Shown one piece after another: positions 1 through 10,130 of a DNA stretch of 64,000 nt. Location: contig JAPJBO010000190.1 in NCBI GenBank assembly GCA_030068145.1, forward strand, positions 124,001-188,000, given 5' to 3'. Below the pieces are notes generated by a model, which searched no databases, was not told the DNA's origin, and worked only from the letters and a program-made list of their open reading frames with translations. This DNA comes from Diplonema papillatum. Its lineage: Eukaryota > Euglenozoa > Diplonemea > Diplonemida > Diplonemidae. The position numbers and the translations under genes were made by a program. Within the stretch, counting starts at the first letter, position 1, and each line of letters begins with the position of its first letter.

Positions 1-199
1 GTTCGGATTGGTACCTGCCCCCGGAACGAGCCTAGAAGGCTCAAATGCGGCCGTCATCTTCGTCCTTCTGCGTAACACATCGGGAGTGAAACCGCGGCAG
101 GGTGGCGAGCCTCCGGTTTCCTCCGACATTGCATTGCTTGCGCACAAAAAAAAAAAAACACCTTTGTTGTATGAGTAGAGCACGAAACTGACTGAAGAG

Positions 200-335
200 G
201 GGGGGAAGCTGGGGTGAGGGATGTTGCAAGAACGTGCCAACGGCTATGTCGTCAACAGCGTCGTGCCTGCACCGTGTTTCGGTCCTGTCCCAGATGTGAG
301 TCTGGTTTGCCAGGCGGTCGGCTCGTAGCTCGGCA
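200..335 (+). repeat. Dispersed repeat, copy 1
   Basis: This is a diverged copy of a short family seen four times here (also near 2195, 12285 and 18990). Shared blocks are 'gcaagaacgtgc' followed after 40-60 bases by 'ccgtgtttcggtcct'. Copies 1 and 2 also share a following 'gtgagtctggtttg'. No open frame is conserved between copies and no known RNA gene is recognised, so it is probably a small mobile or satellite-derived repeat. Confidence 0.5.
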
Positions 336-542
336 AAGGCCCAGGACCGGGGACGGGGGGGAAATCTTCGTTTTATGTTCAGGCAGGGCACTGCCTCTCA
401 TGCATGTCTGATGCTAGTCTTCTTCGAAGAAATGTAAAATAGAAGGACACGGATGGGGAGCGAGTGGATCGTTCCGCTGAAACTCTTCTGCAGCCGTCGA
501 GCGCTCCGAGTATAGTTTTCAAAGCAACAACATGTAGCCACT

Positions 543-646
543 ATGGTACACCACACCACGGTAGGATGTAGGTGTGCCATACCTCCTAAGTAAAGGGGTG
601 GGAGTCCCACCATCCTACCTACCATAGGGCTGGTCGGTGTGGTATG
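543..646. repeat. Short imperfect inverted repeat
   Basis: The left arm near 543-568 (containing 'ccacggtaggatg') pairs imperfectly with the right arm near 611-646 (containing 'catcctacctaccat' and 'ggtgtggtatgg'). It could fold into a hairpin of roughly 100 bases and may be a small MITE remnant. No target duplication is evident. Confidence 0.35.
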
Positions 647-660
647 GACAGACCCATCGA

Positions 661-1506
661 TTGATAAAACGCCGAATTTAGTGATGCAGCGTCGAATTTG
701 GTGACGTCGAATTTTGCCGAATTTAGTGATAAAACGCCGAATTTAGTGACACAACGCCGAATTTAGTGACGCAGCGCCGAATTTAGTGACGCAGGTCGAA
801 TTTAGTGATGCAGCGTCGAATTTAGTGATGCAAGGTCGAATTTAGTGATGCAAGGTCGCATTTGTTGCAGATTATTTTTCAGGTCTAACAAAATTGTTGA
901 CCAACTTTTTTGGGAACATTTTTCAGACTACGACATACGAGTTTGCAGGTGTGCGGCGTTTTCGGATCTGGGTATTGCGGGGTGCCAGTTCGGTTGTGCG
1001 GGTCTGGGGTATGCGGGTTTGGGTTTGCGGGTCTGGGTATGCGGGTTTGCGGGTCTGGGTTTGCGGGTTTGCGGGTCTGGGTATGCGGGTTTGCGGCTGG
1101 GTATGCGGTTTGCGGGTCTGGGTTTGCGGGTTGGTGGGTCTGGGTTTGCGGGTTGGTGGGTTTGGGTATGCGGGTCTGGGTATTCGGGTTTGCGGCTGGG
1201 TATGCGGGTTTGCAGGTTCGGGTTTGGGTTTGCGGGTCTGGGTATGCGGGTTTGCGGGACGTCACCAAATTCGACTTGCCATCACTAAATTCGGCTCTGC
1301 ATCACTAAATTCGGCGTTTTATCACTAAATTCGGCGTTTTATCACTAAATTCGGCGTTTCATCACTAAATTCGGCCCTCCGTCACTAATTTCGGCCATGC
1401 ATCACCAAATTAGACGTCACCAAATTCGGCGCTGCGTCACTAAATTCGGCGTTGCGTCACTAAATTCGGCGTTGCATCACTAAATTCGGCGTCACCAAAT
1501 TCGACC
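661..1506. mobile_element. Foldback-like element: inverted arrays of a 20-bp unit around a G-rich core
   Basis: The left arm (about 661-862) is roughly ten tandem copies of a unit close to 'aacgccgaatttagtgatgc'. The right arm (about 1258-1506) is roughly twelve copies of the exact reverse complement, 'gcatcactaaattcggcgtt'. Between them, from about 980 to 1257, lies a G/T tract built from 'gggtttgcgg' and 'gggtctgggtatgc' modules. Inverted terminal arrays of short tandem subrepeats are the hallmark of foldback (FB/Galileo-type) transposons. No transposase and no clear target-site duplication are visible, so the transposon interpretation is inference; the structure itself is plain in the sequence. 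Confidence 0.7.
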
Positions 1507-1605
1507 CGAATCTCTAAATGAGACTGACCCGGGGGGGGGGGGGTCAGCCGGCTGATGGATGGATGGATGGTCCTTAACAAGATGCCTGGGGGGTGGGGGG
1601 AAATA

Positions 1606-1712
1606 CCGGCCTAGGGCAGTGATGGTCGCACGTGTGCGCACCAATTTCTCAAAAGAAAAAGTACGCACGGCCGCACGGCATGCCGTGCGCACCCATCACT
1701 GGCCTAGGGAGG
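1606..1712. repeat. Imperfect foldback repeat of about 105 bp
   Basis: 'ggcctagggcagtgatgg' at 1608-1625 is matched in reverse complement by 'ccatcactggcctaggga' at 1693-1710, and the inner flanks are also partly complementary ('gtgcgcac' blocks). It resembles a small MITE. It sits just beyond the foldback element and a poly-G run at about 1532-1543. Confidence 0.45.
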
Positions 1713-2002
1713 GGGATGGTGCGATGGTCCAGAGTCTTTCTTGGACTCAGAGATATGGCTCGAAATGCCGCATTAGGGGCGTGGACAGGGTAAAGTTGGT
1801 CGCTCACACACAAACACTCATACACGTAGTCTAAGACGAAGAAACACGCGGACCCGTGCGCCAGTCAAAAGCCGTCGTGTCTCGGCAGCCGAAAGTAACA
1901 ACGGCCCCGCCGAGGAACGGACACAATTTGTTGGCGCACGGCACGCTTTCGTGGACTGGTCATGAGACACCTTTCGGGTCCGAAGGTGTGGGCTCGACCC
2001 AA

Positions 2003-2535
2003 GGCGGTCGAAAAAAGACCGCCGGTTGACCGGATTCGACAAAAACAAAATAGCACAGCGCCCAAGGGTGGAAGCGAACGGCAGCACGATGGCACGGTGT
2101 GAAAACAAGAAAGTGCATTCGGGCCACGCGACGCGTTGCCTTTCAAGTCGTTCCCTTTGAAGGCGCGAACCCCGTGCGGACGAAAGGGGGAGGTTTGCAA
2201 GAACGTGCTTGGAATGGATATGCGCTCAACACCACTGTCCCGTCTGCGCCGTGTTTCGGTCCTCAAAGCCACGGACAGATGAGGCGGACCATCATCAGCC
2301 GCGGAACAGGACAGCGGTGTGAGTCTGGTTTGGCGGTCGAAAAAAGACGGCAGGTGTCAATCCGGTTGACCGGATTAAAACAACAAAAAATAGTACAGTG
2401 TCCAAGGGTGGGAGCGGACGGCAGCACGATGGCACGGGGTGCGAAAGCAAGAAACTGCATTCGGGCCAAGCAACGCGTTGCCGTTCAAGTCGTTCCCTTT
2501 GAAAGGCGCAAACCCCGTGCGGCCGGAAGGGGGAG
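2003..2535. repeat. Direct tandem duplication, period about 330-343 bp, containing dispersed repeat copy 2
   Basis: The block starting 'ggcggtcgaaaaaagac' at 2003 recurs at 2332. Both copies run through 'gcagcacgatggcac' and 'aagtcgttccctttga' to 'aaccccgtgcgg' (2168 and 2511). Between them, 2195-2260 is copy 2 of the dispersed repeat. Open frames across the block differ between the copies, so it is treated as non-coding. Confidence 0.6.
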
Positions 2536-2989
2536 AATCCGCTTTTTTTTCCTCAGCGCGAACACTGGCCGCGGTGCGCACCTCGTCGTCCTCCTCCGGT
2601 TTCGCTCATGTCGACCGGCGTTCAAAAACAAGAGATTTGCGGTGGACGGACCTGCTCGTAGAACATACTCGAGGAGGCCGCCCTCGCGGGGACCCAACAA
2701 AAAAAGGAAACATTTTGCTGGTGGATTCCAAAACGCAAGGATGGGGACTTCTGTAAGTGCTATGCCTGGGCCTTTTTTAGAGTTAAAGTTCGCTTGAAAT
2801 TCCGGGTGTTTTCGGCGTGTTGGATAACACCATTTGTAGCTACAGAGGTCCTCCCCTTCTATTCTAGCCTCCATCGAACTAAGCACCGGGCGGCCCCTTC
2901 GAGTACTTTGCGGCGCGGCTACCCGCACTCCAGCTCGATTGTATCTCCTTAGAAGCGGATATTCCCCCCAGTCCGCAAAGGGTTCGAGA

Positions 2990-3215
2990 AAGCACATCAA
3001 ACTGCGGAGAAGCGCTGTGTGAACAACGGTGGCGCGGCTACATTACGCGCGGCACCACGACTACACCGGTTGGGTGATTGCACATCAAACTGCTGACGCG
3101 CGGTGCACGACTACACGTATCCAGATCAAACTGCTGCACCTACACTACGCGCGGCGCACAACTACACGTATCCAGTTGGGCTCGCGTGATTGCAGATCAA
3201 ACTGCTGCACCCAGT
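2990..3215. repeat. Short direct repeats at the zinc transporter 3' end
   Basis: 'atcaaactgc' recurs near 2997, 3083, 3126 and 3199, with 'actacacgtatccag' and 'cgcgcggc' blocks between. The repeats overlap the last codons and stop of the transporter gene, so its 3' end has been locally duplicated. Confidence 0.5.
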
Positions 3216-4550
3216 CGCACCGGCCGAAACCGGGTCGATTTGAATGGTGGCGTGGGCGACGCCATACCTTTCGCAAATCAACTTCGCCGCGTGCAGGGTG
3301 CCTTTGTGTTCGTCCGAGACGAGGTGCACGCTGCAGACGTGCTTGTCCATCGTCAACTTCCAGACGTGCAAGTCGTGGACGTTGCTGGGTCCGACCAGCG
3401 TCTGCAGCTCGGCCCTGATCTTCCCCTGCTTCGTGCCGTGCGACGACTCCATGAGCACGTGGAAAAGCTGCTTGAACAGCCCCATGGTGGTCCACAGCGT
3501 CACGATGGCGAACATGAATGAGGCTATGGGGTCCGCAAGGTTGTACCCGGTGCCGCTCGCGCTGGGGCTCCCCGTCTTGTGGACGTTGCCCGCCCAAATG
3601 ATGATCGCGGCGATGATGACGCCCGTCGACTGCATGCAGTCGCCGATGGCGTGGATCATGGCGGACTTCACGTTGATGTTCTCCCCGTCTCGGGCGGACG
3701 TGAACCCCAGCTTCTTCGGCGCGGCCGGCTTCCCGCTGCCGTGCGAGTGCCCGTGCCCCCCGCAAGCTTCCTTCGGCGCTCCGTGCGAGTGTCCGTGACT
3801 AGCTTCCTTCGGTTTCCCATGCGAGTGTCCATGGCTGTCTTCCTTCGGTTTCCCATGCGAGTGTCCATGGCTGTCTTCCTTCGGTTTCCCGTGGGAGTGG
3901 ACGTCGTCCATGATATGCCCCCCGGGTGTCAGCGGCATTTCCACGTCGCCATCGTTCAGGGCGGTGAAGCCCCCCTTTTTCGGCTTGCCGTGGCTGTGTC
4001 CGTGGCCGGTAGTTGGGGTGTCTGGGCTGGACGGGCAGACGCCGTCGTCGCCGTGGCTGTGCGCGTGCATGACGTGTGCGTTACCGCGGGAAAGGATGAA
4101 CGCGACGCTGATGTTGACGAACAGGCCGCAGACGCCGAGGATGAACATCAGCCTGCCGTCGACTTCGTCGTCTCCGTCGAGCCTGTGGGCGGACTCCCAC
4201 ACGATGACGAGCGTCAGGAACCAAATGGACACCATCGACAGGAGCGCGCCGACGATCTCAATCCGGTGCCAGCCGTACGAGAAATCCTCGCTCCGCGGCT
4301 TCTGCCCCGCGTGCAACGCGTACAGCGACACGGCCAGCGCCGCCACGTCGGTTGCCACGTGCGCAGCATCGCTCATGACCGCGATCGAGTTCGCCAGGTA
4401 GCCGCCGATGCCTTCGACGAGCATGAAAAACACGCAGAAAGCCAGTGCCAGGGTCAGCGCCCGCTTCGCTTTCCTGCGCTTGGCATCGTCGGCTGCCACA
4501 TCTGTAAGCTTCAAGGACTCCGCATCGTCGCGGGGCTTGAACGGCGTCAT
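3162..4550 (-). CDS. Cation diffusion facilitator zinc transporter (ZnT/MTP1 type)
   Basis: Predicted zinc/proton antiporter that moves cytosolic zinc into a vacuole or secretory compartment. From the ATG at 4550 (MTPFKPRDDAES) the protein is about 462 residues, normal for the family. TM1-TM2 (from about residue 25) carry the zinc-site motif in DAAHVATD, and TM5 carries the matching HAIGD motif. TM3, TM4 and TM6 are evident. Between TM4 and TM5 lies a His-rich cytosolic loop with about four units like HGHSHGKPKEDS, encoded by a 36-bp minisatellite at about 3775-3900. The C-terminal cytosolic domain contains VHDLHVWKLTMDKHVCSVHL. The open frame extends 54 codons upstream (to 4712), but that part lacks family similarity and the ATG at 4550 follows a possible splice acceptor (CTGCAG). 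Family assignment is secure; metal and membrane are inferred. Confidence 0.9.
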   Translation of the reverse strand: MTPFKPRDDAESLKLTDVAADDAKRRKAKRALTLALAFCVFFMLVEGIGGYLANSIAVMSDAAHVATDVAALAVSLYALHAGQKPRSEDFSYGWHRIEIVGALLSMVSIWFLTLVIVWESAHRLDGDDEVDGRLMFILGVCGLFVNISVAFILSRGNAHVMHAHSHGDDGVCPSSPDTPTTGHGHSHGKPKKGGFTALNDGDVEMPLTPGGHIMDDVHSHGKPKEDSHGHSHGKPKEDSHGHSHGKPKEASHGHSHGAPKEACGGHGHSHGSGKPAAPKKLGFTSARDGENINVKSAMIHAIGDCMQSTGVIIAAIIIWAGNVHKTGSPSASGTGYNLADPIASFMFAIVTLWTTMGLFKQLFHVLMESSHGTKQGKIRAELQTLVGPSNVHDLHVWKLTMDKHVCSVHLVSDEHKGTLHAAKLICERYGVAHATIQIDPVSAGATGCSSLICNHASPTGYV

Positions 4551-4712
4551 TCCTGCAGTCTCGCCGGCGGCTCGATCGTACTCCCTTTTTCGTTCCTGGG
4601 TGTGGTTGTATTGTGAACCCCCCCGGCACTGCGCGGGTAAAGACTGCACCTGCCCTGTTCGGACCAAGCCTCTTGACTCGACGGCTTTCTTTGCTTCAGG
4701 CGGCATTCCCAA

Positions 4713-5817
4713 AGACCACTACTGACTTTCCACCGGCCCTTTCTAGGCAGCTCTTGCAGAGAGCAGAACCGTTAACGAACGAGATCTCGACCCTTAAATA
4801 GGTGGGCGTGTCGTTGTAGGGGGTGTCTTTTGGCATCGGCGGCTTGCTGCTTACCCGAGACGCGCACTACTTCTTAAGGGGACTGCGCGCGACTTATAGC
4901 GCGCGGAAGAGCGAGCCAATAGCAGGTCTGTGATGCTCCTAAATGTCCTAGGCTGCACGCGCACTACACTGACGCATTAAACGAGTTTGAGAGCCTTCCG
5001 GCTACCTATCTTGAAGAGGATGGGAAATCTTTTGAACTTGCGTCGTGATGAGGATCGATGATTGCAATTATTCTCCTTGAATGAGGAATGCCTAGTAGGC
5101 GCAAGTCGCAGGGGCGACATTATCTGCCTCAGGAGACGCACACCCTCACAAGGGGCACATCGTCGGTATGGTTGCTGTGGTGGCTGACGGTGATAAAAAA
5201 AAAAAAAAAAAAAAAAAAGCGCTTTTGCGGATTGCGCGGTTCGCCCACAAAGCATGAAAAGCGTTAATTTGAAGCAAGTTAACATTCGATGGATCGGCTA
5301 GGCGGCTCTAAGTACAGAACGACATGGGGTACTGGGTTAAGAGGACGGATAGAGGGGGAGCATCGCCAGACACGCGGCAAACGGAGAACAAGCAGAACCA
5401 TTCCCGCACGCAACGAAGGTGCGGCAGCGCGAATTGTTGCTCATTTCGGACCAAGTTTGAATCTGCACGGCGGCGTTAAACGTTCGCCGCGAACTGAGTG
5501 TTCTAGCATCACTCGTCTATCCGACGTGTACGGTGTGTCGTATTCAGAGGTCGGAGGGTGGATGTGGCAGGGTTCACCCGACACCAAACTGCAGCGCCCT
5601 CTGTTGGTCTGTAAGGCGAACAAGCAACCCCTGGAGGCAGCACACGTTGCTGAAAGGCTGCCGAGAGGCGTGTTGATTGGAAATCGCTCGGCGAGTGCAC
5701 GCCCGCGTAGCTGCGCCAGTGTCGGAATTCGAAGCAATAACGGCACACGTGACAAAGGGTCGTTCGACACAGCACGCAGCACCTCGCAGGGAAGACTTTT
5801 CAGTATATGCCAATACT
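4713..5817. other. Intergenic, no supported gene; poly-A run
   Basis: No open frame here has recognisable protein character. A homopolymer of about 24 A lies near 5194-5217. It is not clearly the tail of any retrocopy, because the upstream bases show no similarity to a gene in this window. Confidence 0.5.
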
Positions 5818-7491
5818 CTACGCACGTGAAGGTGAGCGGTGCACACGAATGACGCCGCGGACGCGCACGGACCGCGGACTCGACCCCTGGGACCCATCGG
5901 AGAAGAGAGGCGGGGGCGGCGGCGCCGCGTGGGCAGGCCTCCTCGGAGACACCGAGCCGCTGAGGGCCATGACGCCGCCGTCGGAGAGCGGCGACGGGGA
6001 TCTGCTGTACGGCGACGGCCCCCGCGCGGCCATCGCAGCCGCAACCTCGCCAGGGTATACTTGGCCCGGCGTCCGCCGGCCATACAGCTCCCCAGCCGCT
6101 CCCGCACTTTTCCAACGACGAGGAAGTGCACCACCCCCCACCGCCAACGGCGGCGGCGGCGGCGACACCGAACGCGCCCCGCCGCCCAGGGACACCGCAC
6201 CGCCCGGCCCCGTCGTCGGTAGCAGCTTCACCGGCAGGCCCGGCGGCGCGTCTCCCGGCGGGATCGGCGAGACCATCCCCGCCCCGCGCCGCTGGTACAA
6301 CTGCTCGTCGAGGCTCGACGTCCCGCGCGGCCTTGTGCCAGTGGGCTCCGGCCCGAACGCGTGCGAAAACCAGCTGTCGATGGGGTTGCCCCGCGCGGCC
6401 GCCCCGGCAAACGACGGCCGGAACACCTCCTCCGTGAACTTCCGAGCAAGCACGGGACTCCGCGGCGGCGATGCGGCCGGGTAGAAGCTCTGCGGCGCCG
6501 GGTGGACGTGGCAGAACGCAGGCCGGTCCACGAAGGGTTGCCCCAAGCCCGGAGGCACATCGGGGGTCGGCAGCCCCGGCAAATTGTACGGGTCTGGCCC
6601 AGGCGCCGCGGGTCTTCCCTGCGGCGAGGCCCGCGCGCACGAACCGCACGCGTCGAACCGGCAGATGCCGCAGAGCCAGTGCTTCTCCGCTGCGCCGCGC
6701 GCAGCGCCGCACTCGTCGCACCGCCAGCCGTCCGAGTAGTCGGCGTGGGCGGACGCCCCGAAAACCATCGCGTGCCCCCGCCGGCACCTCCGGTCGGGCG
6801 GCGACGAACCGGGGAACACCGGGCTCAGCGGGAGAGCCCCGGGCTTCGGATTCCGGCCCGAAGGCGTTTTGATGGGCACCGTGCCGCGCGCCGGCGTCGG
6901 GGGAGACTTCGGCTGCGGGTTGACCTGCACCGCCGCCGCACCTGGCGGCGGCGGCGGCGGCGCAGGTGTCCGCACGGCGGGGCGGGCCGTCGGCGGCTGC
7001 TCAACGGGATCCACGGCGGGATCCGCCGCGGCGGGTTTCCTCCCCGTCGCCACTTTTTCGCGGCGCTTCGCGCGGGTGCTCGCGGTGTCCCGGGCGATGC
7101 GGGGCTGCGGCGGCGGCGCCGGCGGGGGGGTGCCGGCGCTGTTTGCTGGCTGGACGGGCGACGGGGTTTGCATCTTCGCGACTGGGTTGATGACAGGGAC
7201 TCTCGGCGGGGGGCTGGGGGTGGGTTCAGGGGTCTTCGGGCTGTCGTCCGCGGCTTGGATACTGGCAGACGGGGGTGCTGCCGCCGGGGTTCGTATGGCG
7301 GTGCCCGCCTTCTTACTGGTGGTCGGGTTGTCGACGGTTTCGGGAGCCCTGTTGCTCGCGGCGCTGTCTGTACGCGGGACGCGGCCGCTGGCTTGCCGCA
7401 CTACGGGAATCGTCGTGCGGGAGTCGCCGGCCGCCTCAGCGGCCGCGGGCGGTCCGTCGGCTGCGCCGTGCTTCCCGCCGCATATTCCCAT
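5818..7491 (-). CDS. Proline-rich protein with N-myristoylation signal and ZZ-like zinc finger
   Basis: From the ATG at 7491 the protein starts MGICGGKHG: Gly2 is a candidate N-myristoylation site and Cys4 a candidate palmitoylation site, suggesting membrane attachment. About 557 residues follow, mostly disordered and rich in Pro, Ala and Ser. Near the middle is one compact zinc-binding module: CRRGHAMVFG, then DGWRCDECGA, then HWLCGICRFDACGSC. This CxxC/GW/WxCxxCxxDxC spacing resembles ZZ and related treble-clef fingers that bind peptides. The frame extends 33 codons upstream, but the MGICGG start is the meaningful one. A possible donor (GTGTGC) lies a few codons before the stop at 5818, so the C-terminus may be spliced. 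No orthologue is recognised; a membrane-tethered scaffold or signalling adaptor is inferred. Confidence 0.65.
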   Translation of the reverse strand: MGICGGKHGAADGPPAAAEAAGDSRTTIPVVRQASGRVPRTDSAASNRAPETVDNPTTSKKAGTAIRTPAAAPPSASIQAADDSPKTPEPTPSPPPRVPVINPVAKMQTPSPVQPANSAGTPPPAPPPQPRIARDTASTRAKRREKVATGRKPAAADPAVDPVEQPPTARPAVRTPAPPPPPPGAAAVQVNPQPKSPPTPARGTVPIKTPSGRNPKPGALPLSPVFPGSSPPDRRCRRGHAMVFGASAHADYSDGWRCDECGAARGAAEKHWLCGICRFDACGSCARASPQGRPAAPGPDPYNLPGLPTPDVPPGLGQPFVDRPAFCHVHPAPQSFYPAASPPRSPVLARKFTEEVFRPSFAGAAARGNPIDSWFSHAFGPEPTGTRPRGTSSLDEQLYQRRGAGMVSPIPPGDAPPGLPVKLLPTTGPGGAVSLGGGARSVSPPPPPLAVGGGALPRRWKSAGAAGELYGRRTPGQVYPGEVAAAMAARGPSPYSRSPSPLSDGGVMALSGSVSPRRPAHAAPPPPPLFSDGSQGSSPRSVRVRGVIRVHRSPSRA

Positions 7492-8574
7492 CGGCCGGGG
7501 CCCGGGCGTGCTGGGGGCGGCCCGCTCGCGGCCCGCCGCCCGGAAAGGAGGGGGCCGGGCCTGCGCATCCGGACTCTCTCCACCGCCCACGCACGCTCAC
7601 ACAACACACGCCAGCCCTCCCTCTTTTTATGTTGCCGACAATCAACCGGGGGGGGGGTTGATGTACAGTTTTTTTCTTGACCGGTCGGACGGACGGGCAA
7701 AAGGCGCGCCGGTCGCTATCGCCTGTCGTGCATCACTTCCCCCCGGCGATTACACCCTTCCCCTTCGTGGATGTTCGCCACACCTGGATATCATGTGTTC
7801 TTACACCTGGATATCATGTGTTCTTACACCTGGATATCATGTGTTCTTCCCTCGTGGGAGTAGCACTTGGCCGTGCGAGTTAGACAGCGTCCGTCCGCGA
7901 CGGGAGACGAGTGGGAACTGTGCACAACCGCTACCGGTCGATGGCGAGCACGAGCTTTGCAACCGACACGTGGGGGGGCTGGCCACGGACGACAGTTCGA
8001 CGGCAGTCCAACGATCGCGTGCTTACTGGCGGATAGGATTGAGCGTGCCGCAGCACTTGTTTTTGCAACCAAATGTTCTTTCCCACGTGTCAGAAAGCTG
8101 TTCCGGACGGGGCGCGAGTTCATGATGCGACTGTCTCCCTTCTCGACGACGCGACACAGTTTGAAAGAGAGCGGACGGGAAAAATTGTTGGGTTGTACCT
8201 TTTTTTTGAGATCTACTTTTCTAAGCGTTCTAAGCCGCGTTTCTCTAACATGTGCGTCGTGCATGAAAATGCGTTGTCGATTGCTAACATTCGATGGGTG
8301 CTCGCGCACCGAAGTAAAAACTGAGGCAAGCCGAAAGACTCTGGAGCGCATCCGTGTGGGATTCGCTTCGTACGGTAAGGTTTGATACTCCTTCGGATCC
8401 CATCCGCGGTCGGTATCAAAATGAACTAGAGCTGCAATGTGCACCGGGCTGGTCTGACGCAGGGTACCGACACAGGCGGTTGTTTCTGTGATCCACGGGA
8501 CGTATCGAAGCCGAGGTTGTCCCTTGGAGTTTCATGGGACTGCCGACGACATGGCGTTGACAAACGCATCTCGG
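7492..8574. other. Intergenic, no supported gene
   Basis: Apart from the triple 23-bp repeat at 7778-7847 nothing is recognised. A 206-residue minus-strand frame (7824-8444) has no domain, low-complexity or membrane feature and is not called. Confidence 0.4.
7778..7847. repeat. Three perfect tandem copies of a 23-bp unit
   Basis: The unit 'ggatatcatgtgttcttac' plus 'acct' is present three times without spacers. This is a minisatellite, not a CRISPR, because there are no variable spacers. Confidence 0.8.
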
Positions 8575-8815
8575 GGGGGTGAACTTTCGTGGAAAGAAAG
8601 GTTCTCCGCGAATCACCTCCATGGGGGGAGGTCGTTGAACGTTCTTGAAAAGACATGCTCCTCGTGTGTAACCTCCACAGGAGGTTCAACTTGGGGGGAA
8701 GAATGCCCTTTCCACGTTGGGGGTGAACTTCTCGGAAAGGATAGCTCCTCCGATGTCACGCTCCGTAGGGAATAAATGTTCAACATCATCATCATCATCA
8801 TCAGGAGGTTGAACA
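8575..8815. repeat. Degenerate direct repeats and (CAT)n
   Basis: Blocks such as 'gggtgaactt', 'aggaggttcaac' and 'aggaggttgaacatgct' recur at irregular spacing, with a CAT microsatellite at about 8783-8802. It directly abuts the tandem units at the CCDC61-like gene 3' end. Confidence 0.35.
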
Positions 8816-8829
8816 TGCTTCGAACGGTC

Positions 8830-10130
8830 TTCGTGCGACACGTCATTGTGCGAGAGCTGCTCGGCGGGCGTGCCGACACGCGCGGCGAGCGCAGTAAGGG
8901 TACTGGTCTGCGACGTGCGGGACCCGAAGCTGGACACTGCGCACGCGCGTGCGGGACCCGAAGCCTGGACCGGCTGTCGCGGCTGGTGTCCCTTCGCACG
9001 CGGCGCGCCGCCGGCGGCTGCGCCAGCGGAGACGGGAGCGTGCAGCCCCGCCGCCGTGGGCGCGCCGGATGCGTTCGAACCGGGCCTCCGCCGCGAGCCC
9101 GGCGACGAAGCCGACGACCCCGACCGCAGCCTGCAGCGCCGCTTCGAGGCTCATGCGCTTTGAAAGAAACGCTCTTCGCGGGCGTGCGTCACCTCCAAGT
9201 GCGAGGGCTGCTCGGCGGGCGTGCCGACACATGCGGCGAGCGCAGTACAGGGTACCGGTCCTGCGACGTGCGGGACCCGAAGCTGGACCGGCTGTCGCGG
9301 CTGGTGTCCCTTCGCACGCGGCACGCCAGCGGAGACGGGAGCGTGCAGCCCCGCCGTGGGCGCGCCGGATGCGGTCGAACCGGGCCTCCGCCGCGAGCCC
9401 GGCGACGAAGCCGATGACCCCGACCGCAGCCTGCAGAGCCGCTTCGAGGCTCATGCGTTCGTTGCGCTACGCTATGTCATGCTTTGAAAGAAACGCTCTT
9501 CGCGGGCGTGCGTCACCTCCAAGTGCGAGGGCTGCTCGGCGGGCTGCCGACACATGCGGCGAGCGCAGTACAGGGTACCGGTCCTGCGACGTGCGGGACC
9601 CGAAGCTGGACCGGCTGTCGCGGCTGGTGTCCCTTCGCACGCGGCACACCAGCGGAGACGGGAGCGTGCAGCCCCGCCGCCGTGGGCGCGCCGGATGCCC
9701 TCGATGCGGTCCCGCCGTGCCCCGCCGCGAGCCCGGCGACGAAGCCGGCGACCCCGACCGCAGCCTGCAGCGCCGTTTCGAGGCTCATGCGCTACGCCAT
9801 GATATGCTTCGAAAAGAAACGCTCTTCGCGGGCGTGCGTCACCTCCAAGTGCGAGGGCTGCTCGGCGGGCGTGCCGACACATGCGGCGAGCGCAGTACAG
9901 GGTACCGGTCCTGCGACGTGCGGGACCCGAAGCTGGACCGGCTGTCGCGGCTGGTGTCCCTTCGCACGCGGCGCGCCGCCGGCGGCTGCGCCAGCGGACG
10001 GGAGCGTGCGGCCGCGCCGCCGTGGGCGCGCCGGATGCGCTCGATGCGGTCGAACCGGGCTTCCGCCGCGCCCCGCCGCGAGCCCGGCGACGAAGCCGCC
10101 GACCCCGACCGCACGCTGCCTCTCGAACTG
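8830..10130. repeat. About four tandem units (about 325 bp) copying the 3' end of the CCDC61-like gene
   Basis: Units start near 8830, 9163, 9486 and 9813. Each contains, on the minus strand, sequence encoding MSLEAALQA and AARFDRI/RRAHGG-like segments and an end segment like SRTSQDRYPVLRSPHVSA. Only the unit nearest the gene (9839-10130) is in frame with it. The others carry shifts, for example after HVSA in the unit at 9486. Each unit has a candidate acceptor (CTGCAG) and donor (TTGGAG then GTGACG), so they may be duplicated or decaying terminal exons. Confidence 0.7.

Noticed and set aside
845..1328. Gly/Leu/Arg-rich open frames on both strands
   Set aside because: They are produced by the G-rich tandem repeat of the foldback element and have no non-repeat content.
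2485..3000. 171-codon minus-strand frame
   Set aside because: It lies across tandemly duplicated non-coding repeat DNA and has no domain or composition signal.
5194..5217. Poly-A run as the tail of a processed retrogene
   Set aside because: No gene-like sequence precedes it on either strand and no flanking target duplication was found.
7778..7847. Possible CRISPR-like array
   Set aside because: Identical 23-bp units abut with no spacers, and the genome is eukaryotic.
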